This document shows, one piece after another, positions 45,701-57,368 of a stretch of DNA of 64,000 nt. Position 1 is the stretch's first letter. Every line of letters begins with the position of its first letter. This stretch comes from Halichondria panicea. Its lineage: Eukaryota; Porifera; Demospongiae; Suberitida; Halichondriidae. The notes under the pieces are model-generated. The model was not told the origin of the DNA and ran no database searches. It saw nothing but the letters and a program-made list of their open reading frames with translations. The translations under genes were made by a program, and so were the position numbers. Where the stretch lies: positions 1,550,001 to 1,614,000 of the forward strand of contig NC_087382.1 in the NCBI RefSeq assembly GCF_963675165.1, in the 5' to 3' direction.

Positions 45701-48700
45701 TGAGTAGCTACGTGTACATGTATAACGTGCGTTACAATGAACATATAAAAAGAATCACAAAGTACAACTGACAGATATTCTTCTAATCTTTGCCGATAAG
45801 CCAATTATAATGATAGCTTAGAAAGAGCTCTGCCCATACATGTACAGTGCACATACAGCAAACATGTACATGTACTACAGTGAGTGTTCAAAGGCTTAGA
45901 ATGAGCTATATTCTCTTAGCTGTCCATAAAAATAACAATAACATACCTGAGTGTTTAGCCGACACTGCAGACAGGTGTTGCGTCCAGGGACACTAGAATT
46001 AGCGCAGTAGCTGAGCTGGTTACACCCACACTCGACACTACACTGTTCCCCAATATAGCCCAGGTCACAGTCACAGCTCAGGGCACTGATAACACACACA
46101 CCACGCCCATTACAATTGTCAGCACACCCGGGGCACTCTGTAGTGTAATACTGCCGTAGTTCAAAGGTCGAATACAAGTCATCAACCAGTGTAGATAGCG
46201 TGTCCAGTGAACGTAACTCATCCGTGCAATATCCAACTATCTTATTATCAGTAAATCCGAGATACCACGAACATTTCGGGTCTGTTTGACATGAGGTACA
46301 ATCTAAATGCGCTGAGCACGGTAGGGGGCATTGTTCCTGGTTGTTGTTGGTTACGTACCCCCCACACAGACCCCCTGCACAGATCAAAGGAGCTACGTCT
46401 TGTTGAATACACATCTGCGAGTAGGTCTCCCACACACAGTTTAAAGGTCCGGCAGCGGAGGCCCTCGATTGGACGCATTCATGACATGTCCTAGCAAAGT
46501 TACAAGGTGACGGACAGGTTGCTATGGTTGCAGAACGAAGTATCTCATTACTTACAATCGAGTTGATCCCATTCCTATAACATCCCCATTCTCTGCCTGT
46601 AATAATGATAGTAGTTTGTAGAATGTTAGGTTGTATTTTAATGAAACTCCAACCACAAATTGGATCGGAAACACATTCTTGACACGACGCTGAAACACAA
46701 GCATCAACTGGGCATACACTAAACTGGTCGTCATAGTTACTCGCCGTTCTACTGCATGATACATTACTTGTAGAATTGTCTGTACAGATTCCAAAACATC
46801 CATTCCAAATACAACCGTTGTCCTGGGCAACATCGGCACTCAAACATTCGAGACAGTTTGAAAATTGTGAACACACCTCGGTTGTGCTGACTGTGCAGTT
46901 ATTAGTCGATTCGATTAGAGTGTCACTACATAACCAGCTCTCGTTGCTATGGTAGCAGCCGATAAACGTTGTAACATTGACGACGCAAGACTCACAAAAA
47001 GGCAATAATTGACAGGCCTTTAGAGTTTGGGCGATGGAGCACGAAAATATCGGAGGTTCGATAGTAAATATAGAATCAACTGGAGCACTGTTAAAACCAC
47101 CACTCACGATAATTTTAGCATTGTATTCAATATAGGCAACTATTGAATGGCCCCATAAGCGGATATCATGATCGGCTATTAGTACAGTTTTGCCAGTGTT
47201 GCATTGCGAGGTTAGGTCGATCAGTACGGAGTTGTTGGCTGGAGCTAGACCAGCTAGTCCGGGATATGGAGTGGGTGTGGCTTGTGGGTGTGGTTTAGTG
47301 AGGCCCCCGCTGATGTAGAGGGTGTGGTTTAGTAGGAGCATTGCGTGAAACAGTCGACCAGGAGGCTATAGGGGAGATAGAGAAATGTATGGCAGTGCAT
47401 TTATAATAATTACGTGTTTTATATTGTGATGACCCTTTACCAAATCATGCCTTGAGGCTACGCAACCGTGTAATAAACAAATATAACATCACAGAAAAGT
47501 GACTGTGATATATAATTACGGTCATTATAAGTCATTATAATCATGATGAACGTTTTTATAAGTTTGGCTGGCATGCAGAACAGAGAAACTCAACAAGTGG
47601 GTAATGATCAACCATAATTGTTGTTACAATGTCAAAAGTCCAAGTCTGGAATGATCTGAATGGCTGCATCAGCAGAGCGTTGCAGCTTGCAGCTACCAAT
47701 AGCTAGTGTTCTAGTGCAGAGCTAACTAGTAGCAACACTCTATGGACAAGTTTGGCTACGCACTCTTCTGAAAAGGCTGCAATGGCATTCCAAGTAAGCA
47801 AAAGCAGGCATATCTCAAGAATGAAGCATTATTTTGTAAATCCACGAATTACAATCCAAGAAAACGTTACTAGAAGCCTATAGAAACTCTTCATTGATCC
47901 TTGAGCAGCTGTAGCAATCTACACAGACAGACAGACACGCACACACACACACACACACACATACACACACACACACAACACACGTACCTCAGTGGATAGT
48001 ATCACTTTTGCCCAGTTTCTTGTAGCCACGTTAATGACGTACAAAGAATTGCTGAGGTCAGCAACGGGACGAGAGTAAACCACACCCCCAAACAAGTACA
48101 CAGAGTGCGTATTGGCGTCGTACACTGCAGAGTGACCATACATTCCTGGAGGGGGGAGGGCAGAGATCAAAGCATGCTCCAATTGATTTAGTCAAATTAG
48201 TCAAATTTTCCCAGACAAAACGTCTCTATCATGTGTGTCTAACATCTAAACAGACATTCAATGGATGTGGCTAGAATTGTCAAAATGGTTGTAACCTCAA
48301 CATGACACACACGTTTACCTCTTTTATAGCCTATAATACGTATATTATGAATGGTACCGTATTACTAGAATGTTTTGCGAGCATCAAACATCTGTGAATT
48401 TTACGAGGGTTGTTCAATTTGCAACAATAAAATCCGCAAAACATAAATTATTACTAGTAAATACACATGATCCTTGCCAGAACGCAATAGTTAGTTATAG
48501 ATCGCAAAGGGTCAAATTTTCTGCTGATTTGGCTCGTTCGCAAAGGTTTTTCACCCGCAAATATTCTAGTAATACGGTATAGGCCTAAGAGGTAGCCCAG
48601 TGTGGGCACACACGTCCTCGATAATAATTAATTATGCTGTCAGCTCAGGAGTTGGGGTCGGTGTGGTTACAAGTAATAATAATATACCTAAGAGCTGCAA

Positions 48701-51700
48701 AATGTGTCCTTTAGTTTTAAACTAGGTCATTGTATTTAGACAATAGTTGTTATACTGACTCACCAGGCATGTTTGTGCGGCTCCAAGGCTCCCAGTGATT
48801 GCTATGGAGATCGTAGCTTATCACCTCTGAAGAGATCTGTCCGTCCTTCACACCTCCCACCACCAACATCGATCCGTTACCCGTGGCAACAGCGGAGTGA
48901 GCAGCCAGGGAAATAGGCTAGAAAAAAACACAAACTTATAATTATAAACAGAACGTAAAAATCAAAAAATTGATCTGAACACAAAATTAATGATGGTCTC
49001 TCAAAGATACAAAACAATAATTGAATTTAGAAACGACTTTTGTTTAGGATTTCGACTAATCACAGAAAGATCATCCCAAGAGCTATAGAATATTGGACCA
49101 CTAGAATTAAAGTTATTCACATCACGCAAATGATGAATATAATTATAATAACACGTACCAGATAAGAGACTAGTGTAACACTCACCGAGTCTTGTAGTAC
49201 TGTCCACAACTGGAGGAGATGGTTGTACAGCCACAGCTCACTACTGGGCGTGCTCAGATCCCCCACAGAGGGGAATCCCCCAAACACCAACATGCAACCC
49301 CCCACAGTCGCATTAGGGCACTGCAAGGAAGAAGAGCATTATAATAGCAATAAAATTCTAATTATGTGGTATTTTAAGTTTTATATGTGTGTACTGTGGA
49401 ACCCTCTGAACCTGAAGATAGGCCAACTGTGATAACCATAACGGTCAGGCACTACTACATTCTTCAGCGGCCTGACCTCGAGGACACCCGGCATAATTAC
49501 CCACAACCCCCGGTTTGACCTCCACAACTTACACAACTAACAATAAATATTAAACAAATCAACCCCTCAATAAATGCCACTTATGTGTATAATGGTCTGT
49601 TCCCCAATGGTGTCCGTTAGAGAGATGTCCCACTGTGTCCACTTACGGGAGTAGCCACTGCAGTATGCAAGTAGCGGCCATCGGGCTCCACACCATCACT
49701 TCTTACACGCCACACACACCCCTCACACGACGTATCCATGGTAACCAGAGACGTATTAACGGCCACTAAACCTCGACACACAACACCTTCCAAATCTAGA
49801 CCACCAAGTAACCATAGCAACTCGGAGTTGGTATCATACACAGACGAGTGCCAATATCGACCAGAGCAATCTGGGTACGAATAATTTTTGTTCAGGGTAG
49901 AATTTGAAGTTAAATTAGCGTCTTGATTTTGATTGGACGGATAGTGAATAAATTGCTGACTCAGTAGTTTTGACAGGGAGGATACGAGGAGGTGTGGTCT
50001 TAGAGATGGGATTTCCCCAGCAATTACATCATAGGGTGTCTGTGCGAGAAATATGAGCTGTTATAATAATGTTATATAAGCGTGTAATAACAGTCCTTTC
50101 CTCATTACAATGTCATGTGCTTTTGCCTCCATGAACAATATCTTATAAAACACTCAGTCTTATAATTATGCCACACGTTGTATATCTAGCTACTACATAC
50201 AATAATATGGCATTTTTGGAATTGTGCCAAATTCAACAATCAACACCATAACATTATCCAAGATTGATTCAATAATTATCATGCCATGATCCACGCACCC
50301 AATATAGAGTTCAGAGCGTGAGGCGCTAACAATGAGTGGTACCATTATTTATTTTTTACTGTAGATATATAATTAAAGCTCACCTGATTCAGGTCCGAGC
50401 TGTTGTCCCCATTCCATACGGTCACGCTCACGTTGAGGGCGGCCCTGTCCATTCCAGTTCCGTGATACAAGTACACCAGCGTAACGACATCGTAACCATT
50501 GACAACGACGAGAGGATTGTCCAGCAAACGATCTCCAGCGAGCGATAAAAATAAATTAGCACGAATATTCGTCGTAGAAATTGAGTTTTGGTTTAGTTGA
50601 GATTGATGGGTGAGAACTGACTGATTATATAATATTGAGTTCGAGAGTGCAAAGTTTAAAAATGACGGCAAGCCTCGATAGATTAGCAAGGTCTTGTTGA
50701 GACTGGAAGGATTTGTGCTGATTTGGAAACGAAGAGATGCATTGTTGTTTGAATTATTATGAGTCTGAAAAGTATTTGAGTCATCGAAAGGGTTGAGATG
50801 AAAGGGGTCGATAATCCACAAGCAAATGTTACCCCCTGACTTTGGGGGGTTGTCCAGTAAATGTTGATTGCTGACCCCCACACCTCCAATGGTGAAATGA
50901 GTGAGGTGTTTTGAGCGACCACACGACAGGTAGCAGAGTCCACCGTTGCTACGGGGAGGCGGAAATATATATTCCTGTACAATTTAAGCTAGCTATAATA
51001 ATTATAACATCAGAGATGGTTGGAGGTGGTTGGTACTAGAACCAACCTCTACATTAATTTTATGCAAAAATAACCTTCTAGGCCTAGCCTATGTAACAGG
51101 CATACATTTGTGTGTTGAATTGAATTGAGATTCAGAATTGAAAACAGCCACTACCGTAACACCTCTATTTAAGGCGACCCTCTAAATAAGCGACACTTGG
51201 ACATTTCGCCCATATAGCACCATATAAATTCATTTTTTTGTGTACATTAAAACTCTACTTTCGCAAAACGTAATTATTTAAAAGTGTCGCTTTAAATCGA
51301 GTATTTGGGCACTTCACTGTTACTATTAAATACGTACATTGGGTTGCCGTAGTAGCCGTGATTACAGGTTTGACAAGTATCCCCAGTGTATGGCTCCTGG
51401 CACACACACAGAGTGGAGTTACCAGGTCCCCCTCTAGCCGTACCGTGACCATTGCAGACTAGGACCGCTGTACAGGGACGGGGGAACAAGCATACAAACG
51501 TTAACATTTTACAACGATATTCACATTAAATAAACCGGGATGCATGAATACAGATAACTGTCATACTTACCAGGTACGTACATATATAAGATCTAGAGAC
51601 TCCACTAAAAGGTGATCGCACACACGTACTTGTATAGGTACGTACCTCCAGTTAGTGCTTTAGTAGCAAGCAATGAAGACAAAGCCGTCCACACCAACAG

Positions 51701-51733
51701 ACAGGTCCAGGGAGAGCTAGCCTGTGTGGTCAT
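39792..51733 (-). CDS. ATRN-like: Attractin/MEGF8-like receptor, 12 exons, 1512 aa
   Basis: Exons: 51646-51733, 51338-51467, 50384-50948, 49647-50039, 49186-49320, 48764-48917, 47988-48145, 45947-47365, 45204-45368, 41964-42109, 41195-41294, 39792-40877. All introns GT-AG with matching phases. Layout: signal peptide (LLVWTALSSLLATKALTG), EGF-like (about 32-75), CUB-like (about 75-200), Kelch repeats (about 310-690; LLWLLGGL, VYLFGGV), at least five PSI-type Cys clusters (about 640-950), EGF/laminin-type repeats (NCNGRGVC, CNGHGPC), one TM (about 1320-1344) and a 168-aa tail. The tail has RRRARVNNRRLREARANRPF and CIEPWPIAQ...VLVKLP blocks that match the attractin-family tail as I remember it. 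No C-type lectin domain was seen, unlike vertebrate attractin. Family role: cell-surface receptor or E3-ligase partner. Intron 9 is 3.1 kb, filled by transposons. Which of ATRN/ATRNL1/MEGF8 is the true orthologue is open. Confidence 0.85.
41698..41909. mobile_element. TACCG-terminal MITE relic in attractin-like intron
   Basis: TACCGTAGTTTTGCGAGCATC at the left and CGCAAAATATTCTAGTAATA at the right; homologous over its length to 48355-48579 but with a worn right end. Confidence 0.65.
42370..43655. mobile_element. Inverted-repeat-bounded element carrying a recombinase-like frame
   Basis: Arms of roughly 150 bp: left from GAAAAAATTTGCAT through CTGCTAGCAGGTCACTATCT, right its inverse ending ATGCAAATTTTTTC. 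Each arm has its own inner palindrome (GACCTGCTAGCAGGT). Separate hairpins with TAGACCATGTGTAGTAGG ends lie at about 42268-42362 (outside the left arm) and 43310-43485 (inside). It sits in intron 9 of the attractin-like gene and contains the frame at 42572-43231. Confidence 0.6.
42572..43231 (-). CDS. Transposon-encoded DUF3504/Crypton-recombinase-like N-terminal fragment (219 aa)
   Basis: Uninterrupted frame starting MSFKFREPKDFSSMY. An N-terminal CTGPGCTFCSW Cys cluster is followed by a Thr/Ser-rich linker. Then SPKKQKYIDSIKKSSIPQKT and TQWAVKLWIDWAMSRNK follow, which resemble the start of the tyrosine-recombinase-derived domain in ZMYM/QRICH-type and Crypton proteins. The catalytic R..HxxR..Y part is missing: the frame ends with a hydrophilic TISISGGTNITINLSSN. 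It is therefore not an active recombinase by itself. It may be a transposon accessory protein or a decayed copy. The family match is by memory of motifs. Confidence 0.45.
   Translation of the reverse strand: MSFKFREPKDFSSMYHDCTGPGCTFCSWRAEHPIRLNWESVFDEPDDRIVGGIQVTSSQMGDPYKALSTQQTDEYLNQFEENLLDFPPISDDLLTQVDYLIDAAITNSQTASFDSTTGTTSTTAVTAVSTTATVSRYASPKKQKYIDSIKKSSIPQKTKSCTQWAVKLWIDWAMSRNKALLAGENAFSTSINDLTAQKTMLPTISISGGTNITINLSSN
43741..45125. mobile_element. Two inverse copies of the 18.2-19.0 kb repeat
   Basis: CTAGAGCACTAAAGTGCAAA starts at 43741 and again at 44463. Both share the body of 18232-19003 in opposite orientation. The second ends with two tandem ACCCGTGGCCGCCCA...GCGCCTCGGGT modules and (AAAC)n tracts (44448-44462, 44980-45075). 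Located in intron 9 of the attractin-like gene; any open frames here are repeat-derived. Confidence 0.7.
47939..47978. repeat. (AC)n microsatellite in attractin-like intron
   Basis: Simple AC repeat just downstream of the exon 7 splice donor (donor at 47986-47987). Confidence 0.9.
48355..48579. mobile_element. TACCG-terminal MITE, 225 bp
   Basis: Terminal inverted repeats TACCGTATTACTAGAAT / ATTCTAGTAATACGGTA are perfect over 17 bp. Inner arms TTTTGCGAGC / TTCGCAAAGG. It lies in an intron of the attractin-like gene. Confidence 0.8.
49440..49635. mobile_element. Diverged CAGTG-type MITE in attractin-like intron
   Basis: Ends CCAATGGTGTCCGTTAGAGAG ... CCCACTG, matching the right end of 15343-15525. 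The left end is worn (ATAACGGTCAGGC). Confidence 0.5.
51154..51303. mobile_element. TACCG/TTTAAGGCGAC-type MITE in attractin-like intron 2
   Basis: TACCGTAACACCTCTATTTA followed by GGCGACC, with CGCTTTAAATCGAG at the other side. This block is absent from the duplicate of the same intron at 61.1 kb, which gives an empty site. Confidence 0.55.
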
Positions 51734-53953
51734 TGTGTGTACTCAGTGTACTGTAAGTAGCTCAGTGTAGGATGATGAATACTCTCAGTGGCAAGAATGG
51801 AGCAGTTCTTCCATTGTCGACAGTGGCTATGAAAAATGGTTCCCAAGAGGTAGTTAGGCTAGGTGTGGGGTTAGAGCTTGAACACTGAAGATATCTATAC
51901 TTCTTTTTTTCTATAAACAAACAATTCCTTTATTAGAGGGCGGCGACACGCTTAGACTATTCTCATTTAAAGGGCGGCGGCTAACTAATTCCTTCATTTG
52001 AGGGCGGCGACACGTACACCCTACATTTCTACAGTACATGCATGTCACAATTAATTTTGTTCATTTTTATTGCGAAAAGTACACTAGGGAGCCAGTAATT
52101 ATTGGTGAAGTATATTGAAGTTAGATCAACTTGAAAACCCTGGGATCCACTATATGCTAAGTTACAGTCATTTTTCCTGGGTGAAGACATAGATAGTAGA
52201 GGAGAGGGATTGGAAACGCATATGTAAATGCCCGGCCCATGCGTGTCACGGTTAAATTTCTTCCTTTCCTGCCTCCGTCACTAGAAATTGACCTTTGTCC
52301 TATGATAATTTTAGTATTTTAATCTTTAACAGCCAAAAGACAGGCAGGAAGGCTACTACTGACTAGCCAGAAAGAGACATGAGACAGGCAGGAAGGCTAC
52401 TAGGATCAAGTTAGGCTACTAGCTTCCAATCGTGTTTCAGAAGTTAGTATTAGAGGAGTTTTCGCCATTGTATGAAATAGTTTACAGTGGGATCAGACAC
52501 AGTGTTAATAGAAGTTCAAGAACATGTTAACTTCTCTTTTATAGATCTAGATCATAAACAATTCATTATACAAACAATTTAACGTATGTCTACTCGTGAT
52601 GTAAAGACAGAAATAATGATGCAATTTTCTTGAACGTCCTCTTTGGTATATAGTGGTTCAGTGAACGTGCTACAGTCTGCCGATGTAAACTCTGAAGAAG
52701 CATCATCAGATGCACACAATCTGAGATTAAAAACAGTATCAGTTTGAGATAACAGTTACCTTGGGTCTTCCACAACTGACACTTCCGTCGTTTATTCTCT
52801 CATAACTCTTCCCCAAAAAACTTGCCGATCCATTCGTATAACTACAAATAAAGTGTACAATAGCATGTAGTAACATTAAAGGGTCACTTCTAGCCTATAT
52901 ACATTTGCTACTTCAACACCTACACTTCCACAAAATCCCACAAGTGAAAGTCATGAGTGTGATAATAAATTTGTCAGCAAATACTACCATGGAGAGTCAA
53001 TCACAAAGTTGCTACATTTAAAAAACACTTAACATACCACTGTACTTGTCTTCAATCTCAAACAGGCTGTACTTCTTTTTGGAGAGATAAAAAATCCCAC
53101 AATCCTCAGCCAGTCAAGGAAAGCTTAAAAAAACTCATGAAACTCCTTTAGTAGACACTTCTAGGTTAAGGTTACAACTATACTAGGTACTAAGAGCATA
53201 GTACTAACTGGCATAGCCCTGTGCAATATCCCTGAGGCCAAGGCACCACTTCTCTGTCCTTCTAAAAAGATGCCTTGCTTCAGTTACCGCTACAGCATTG
53301 CGTGGGCGTAGGCGAGACACGGATGGGCCGAAATTGTACTGAGTCCCACGCATGCGTTTCCACTATCTATGGCGAAGACCAGTGACACGTTTCCACTAAG
53401 GCCAAGCAAAGTCAATTTGTAGTTTCTCAGGCTATTATTCCTAAAATAGCAAGCGGATGGAGGCATTTGATAAATATTAATGATAATGATATTCATAGAA
53501 TTTTAATTGAAAACACACCCCTAACTTCCTCAATAAGCGGAAGTGCATAATTTTTACCTATTAATTTTAGTCATTAATTTATATTCATGACCAAAAACCA
53601 TACAAATTTATCCTTTTCTTTTCTTTTAGTGCCTTTAATTTGAGGTCACGTGATATTTAACTTTTTTGTAAAGCTGCCAATTTCCAAGCGCGAGGGCCTG
53701 AGAAACTACAAATTGACTTTGCATGGCCTAAATAAGACAGAGAGAGTACTTTATGTGTGTGTTCATGTGTTAGAAACATAACACATAATAATTATATTTA
53801 TCTTCATAATGCAAGTACTACACAATGTCATATTAAAGGTTGCGAATTAGCAAGTTGTGTCAATTATTACTCGATCGTCTTTATATATATATCATATAAA
53901 AGGAAGGTTAACTTCATAAGGTGTTCGAATTGGAGTTCGTTCTTTCAAAGTAA
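51734..53953. other. Intergenic upstream of attractin-like gene
   Basis: No gene seen. A short degenerate repeat GAGGGCGGCGACACG occurs at about 51936, 51970 and 52000. An inverted-repeat element lies at 53397-53731. The promoter of the attractin-like gene should be in the first few hundred bases, but no clear motif stands out. Confidence 0.45.
53397..53731. mobile_element. 335-bp element with 35-bp terminal inverted repeats
   Basis: Left arm TAAGGCCAAGCAAAGTCAAT then TTGTAGTTTCTCAGGC; right arm GCCTGAGAAACTACAAATTG then ACTTTGCATGGCCTAA. No coding. Confidence 0.8.
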
Positions 53954-55564
53954 TCATAGTAATTTCTCCATTTCTTCTTTTTTCCTCTTTTTCAGTCTCT
54001 TTCTCCAGGCAGGTTCAATTTTATCTTTTGCATTGATGAGAATCTGAACAAGTTCGTGTTTGTCGTGCTTGAAAAACAGTTTATAGGTCACAGCCGTAGT
54101 AATCAGTGCCAATATGGTTTGGTTAATACTGTTGATTCGAGTTGGACCATCTTCAGTAGCTAGGTTGATAGGCACAAACAGGAGAAGAAGATATATGATT
54201 ACGAAGCCAGCAAAAACGATAACAGACAACACCATTAAACATAGTATGACATAGAGTTTGCACTGAACACATTTTCCTAAGCAGTGATATGTGGATCTCA
54301 TAGCAAACATGTACACAAAAAAAGCCACAGAATACAGCACCAAGATGCTCGTTGCATGGTACGGTGCATGGATGAAACCAACAAGAATATGAAATGAATG
54401 AACAATAATGCAAGAGACAGGACCGAGAATAACATAAGCATTGCTAACCTAGCACAACGCAGACAAAACTTCAAACAAACAAAAGCAATAGTTAGTGCCA
54501 TAAGAAGGTCTTCAAACAGCATTAAGATAGGGATGCCTAATTGCACACCAGCATACCCTCGTAAACTTGAGAACCAATGGAAAATGTTCCCTCTGGTTAC
54601 AGCGGCACTTCTCCATAGAGCAGCAATATCCAAGCCTAGCACATAGACAACAACCGTGCAAGAGCAAACACACATAATAATGCCGTTCATCCTATTACTA
54701 GCTGAATTATGATCACTCTCAGGTGTATTATTTGGACTGTCGCCGTTACTTGTAGGAGATGCAATATTTGTAATGTCACTTGGATTTTACAAGAAAAATA
54801 TGCTGCTACAAAAAACCAAGATAAGAGGAAATACAATTTGAAAACCAAACGCATATCCAGAGCTAACGTCCCCAAACATCACCGACTGACCAGAATAGTA
54901 GCGAGTTATTGTACTTACGCTCGCTGCTTTTGGGCTGTATCCATCATTAATCACAGCAAAAGTGCTCAATGGCCGTATTGCAAATAGCTTCAACTGTGAA
55001 AAAGGAATCAGACAGATAATAAACATGACATTTATTGTACAGCAGTATATAATCATAGAAAGTTTTATATACCCCATGCATTCACAGGCTTACCCTTTGA
55101 GTTAGAAGTTGTATCATTTCATCCCTTTCAATGTCGTTCTCTTTGTAGCAGTTACGTGGCATATAGAGAGTTAAAAATTCCTTTCGCAGTTGGTTGTCCG
55201 TGAATAGTAGAGATGTGAACTGAAGAGACTCAATTGGTTGAAAAAGATAGAATGTAGATTCGGACCAATACCAAGCTTCACCTAATGAAGTATCAGAGTA
55301 GTTTGTACTACCATTCGCAAGATCATTCAGAGAAAAGTAATACATAATCTCAATAAACACAGGATTTGCTTTGTTGGGAGGAAAGAAGGCCTTTTTCATG
55401 TTGTACTGATTTCTACCGTTCGTTATAACGTCCTTGACAAGATGAGGGAAGCAACGGCAATCTTCTATCTCTTCAGAGGTACATGGCATAGAAGTAGCAC
55501 CACATCCTAATATCAACAGGGTTACGGCAATCACAAATTCGAGAACAATGCGTCGTGAGCTCAT
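53954..55564 (-). pseudogene. Multi-TM membrane protein, one in-frame stop and one frameshift
   Basis: Unrecognised family, possibly sponge-expanded. Exon 1 (about 55093-55564) starts MSSRRIVLEFVIAVTLLILG, a signal peptide or anchor. A luminal region with CTSEEIEDCRCFPHLV and N-glycosylation-like sites (NGSTNYSD) follows, ending at AGG|GTAAGC. Exon 2 begins at about 54993 (LKLFAIRPLSTFAVIND) with a TM segment (FPLILVFCSSIFFL), then an in-frame TAA near 54787. The same frame then resumes as NPSDITNIASPTSNGDSPNN and four further TM segments. Near 54385 the frame shifts to HAPYHATSILVLYSVAFFVY and ends in a basic tail (KIEPAWRKRLKKRKKEEMEK). Only two lesions in about 500 codons means sequence error or recent decay are both possible. 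Confidence 0.55.
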
Positions 55565-55904
55565 CTTGGTTGAGTGAGATCAAAATGTCTGTTGCAACTA
55601 GCTATATTATAATAGCTGCAAGCTAACCACACACAACAGACTATAGTATTGATCTAAGCACTGGAACAAAAATCAAACTAAGAAGAAACTGAAATGCGAA
55701 ATTCTATTTTCTTTTTCAACACACGCTGCTAGAGTAGAGGGAATACCAGGGAAAATCCTCAGGCATACGTATACACTTCCGCGACACTGAAGGTAGTCAG
55801 TACATGTAACTGCATGTATATACTGGAATCAGTCACTGGTCAAGCACTACACAGAAGGCTTCAAGGAAAGCAACTTACAGTACCTATATATGTCACGGGA
55901 ATCT
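55565..55904. other. Intergenic, upstream of multi-TM gene
   Basis: No gene or clear motif seen. Confidence 0.4.
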
Positions 55905-57368
55905 CCGGTATGTGTCATAAAATTTTGGGCCCCCCCCATGTTTAGGCCCCCGGACCTAGATTTTAAAATTTTGGGCCCCCGGGCTTAGAATGTTAACAGT
56001 TTAGGCCCCCAGGGGTCCAAATTGTTAACATTCTAGGCCCCCACTGTGAGATTAGGCCCCCCTCTTCTGCTATCGATAGAACGAAGTCAAAGAGATATAA
56101 TAATATGGTAAGGTTAGCTCTATTAGTTGACAAAGCATCAAAGAGACTGCATGCATGCAAAGACTCTGTATCAAAGTAGCAAAAATGTTTGCATTATTAT
56201 TCTGAATTCAAAGTGAAGGAAGATTTACCTTTCAAGTTACTCATGCTTTACCTATAAGAGTTAAATGCTTTGATGCAGCTCTGCAATGTTGGATCTGCCT
56301 GTAAGACAATCGATGTTGTTGCATAGCTATCGCCATATTTGCAACTTCGTGCTTACTTTCTCAGCCAAATTTCAGGACAAAAAAAGTATACAACACACAA
56401 TTTCAGTGCAAAGACAACAATTCATATCTTCCTCCATGTTTTCCTATACATAGAAGATGTAAATTGTTGTGGGGATGCTCCAATAGCATCACTGGCTCAG
56501 CTCTCAAGTAATGTGGAATCACAGATAGAAGTCAAGAGAGAAACTGTTGTATCATGGTGGAATCACAATAGCAGTTCAGGGGCGTAGGCAGGAATTTGAG
56601 GAAGGGGGGGCTGAGCTGTTCGCGCCAGAAACTACTTGGCGCGGAGCGCCGAAAATTCCGGTGACCAGGAGCCACATCCCCTAATTAATGACTCATTGCG
56701 CATGTGCAAGAAATAGCCACACCTTGCTTCAATTAATAATACTGCTAAAGCTAGCTAGCTAGCCGTAGCTAGCTAGCTTAGTTCTGTTGCACTAAAGAAT
56801 CAAAGTTACTAGTATAGTATAGCTAGCTCTTGGACATGCTGTTTGTCTGCCACTAATCTATACCAGTAATTCCCAGGCTGAAGACTCATCAGAGAAGGTG
56901 GGGCTCTTAGTGTAGTTTTTGCAGAGAAAGGGGGGGCTCCAGCCCCCAAAGCCCTCCCCCTCCCTACGCCCCTGGCAGTTTCCTTTTGGGACAAGGGTAA
57001 TCTTAGACAGTCCTGACCAATTCGGGACAGTTGGCACCTATGTGCTTCGTGCTGCATGAGGCCTGATTCATAGAATGACATGGTGCAGTGTGATGGCTGT
57101 GAGACCAGTGGTATACTACTGTATACATGCATGAAATGTGTGTGTGTGTACACGTGTGAGGAGAGCTGCATTCAGTAACTGGCACTGCATAGACTGTGAA
57201 GACCATAGAAGACTGTATTGGTGTATTTTGAGAATGCACTGTCACATAATGTTACCGCTGTTGCGCTGTTAATGGGGGGCCTAAAATTTTAAGAGGGGGC
57301 CTAAAATGTTAAAATTCTAGGCCCCTGGGGGCCCAATCTCGGGGGGGCCTAAAATTTTATGACACCGG
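55905..57368. mobile_element. CCGGTGTCATAAAATTTT-terminal element, 1.46 kb, with nested MITE
   Basis: Left CCGGTATGTGTCATAAAATT (with a 4-bp TATG interruption) then GGGCCCCCC; right end is the inverse of CCGGTGTCATAAAATTTTAG. Multiple GGCCCCC/GGGGGCC blocks lie at both ends. A CAGGGG MITE has inserted at 56577-56974. Short frames inside show no transposase. The CCGGTGTCATA end recurs at 61502. Confidence 0.65.
56577..56974. mobile_element. CAGGGGCGTAGGC-terminal hAT-like MITE, 398 bp
   Basis: Ends CAGGGGCGTAGGCAGG / CCTCCCTACGCCCCTG with a perfect 6-bp direct repeat GCAGTT on both sides (56571-56576, 56975-56980). Contains GCGCGGAGCGCCGAAAATTC. Confidence 0.75.

Noticed and set aside
50683-50982. 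Frame RNIYFRLPVATVDSATC as the attractin exon 3 start
   Set aside because: The acceptor at CCGTAG|CAACGG gives a phase-correct join (GNPINGGLCYLSC) and continues as the CUB-like frame; the other frame would need a phase conflict.
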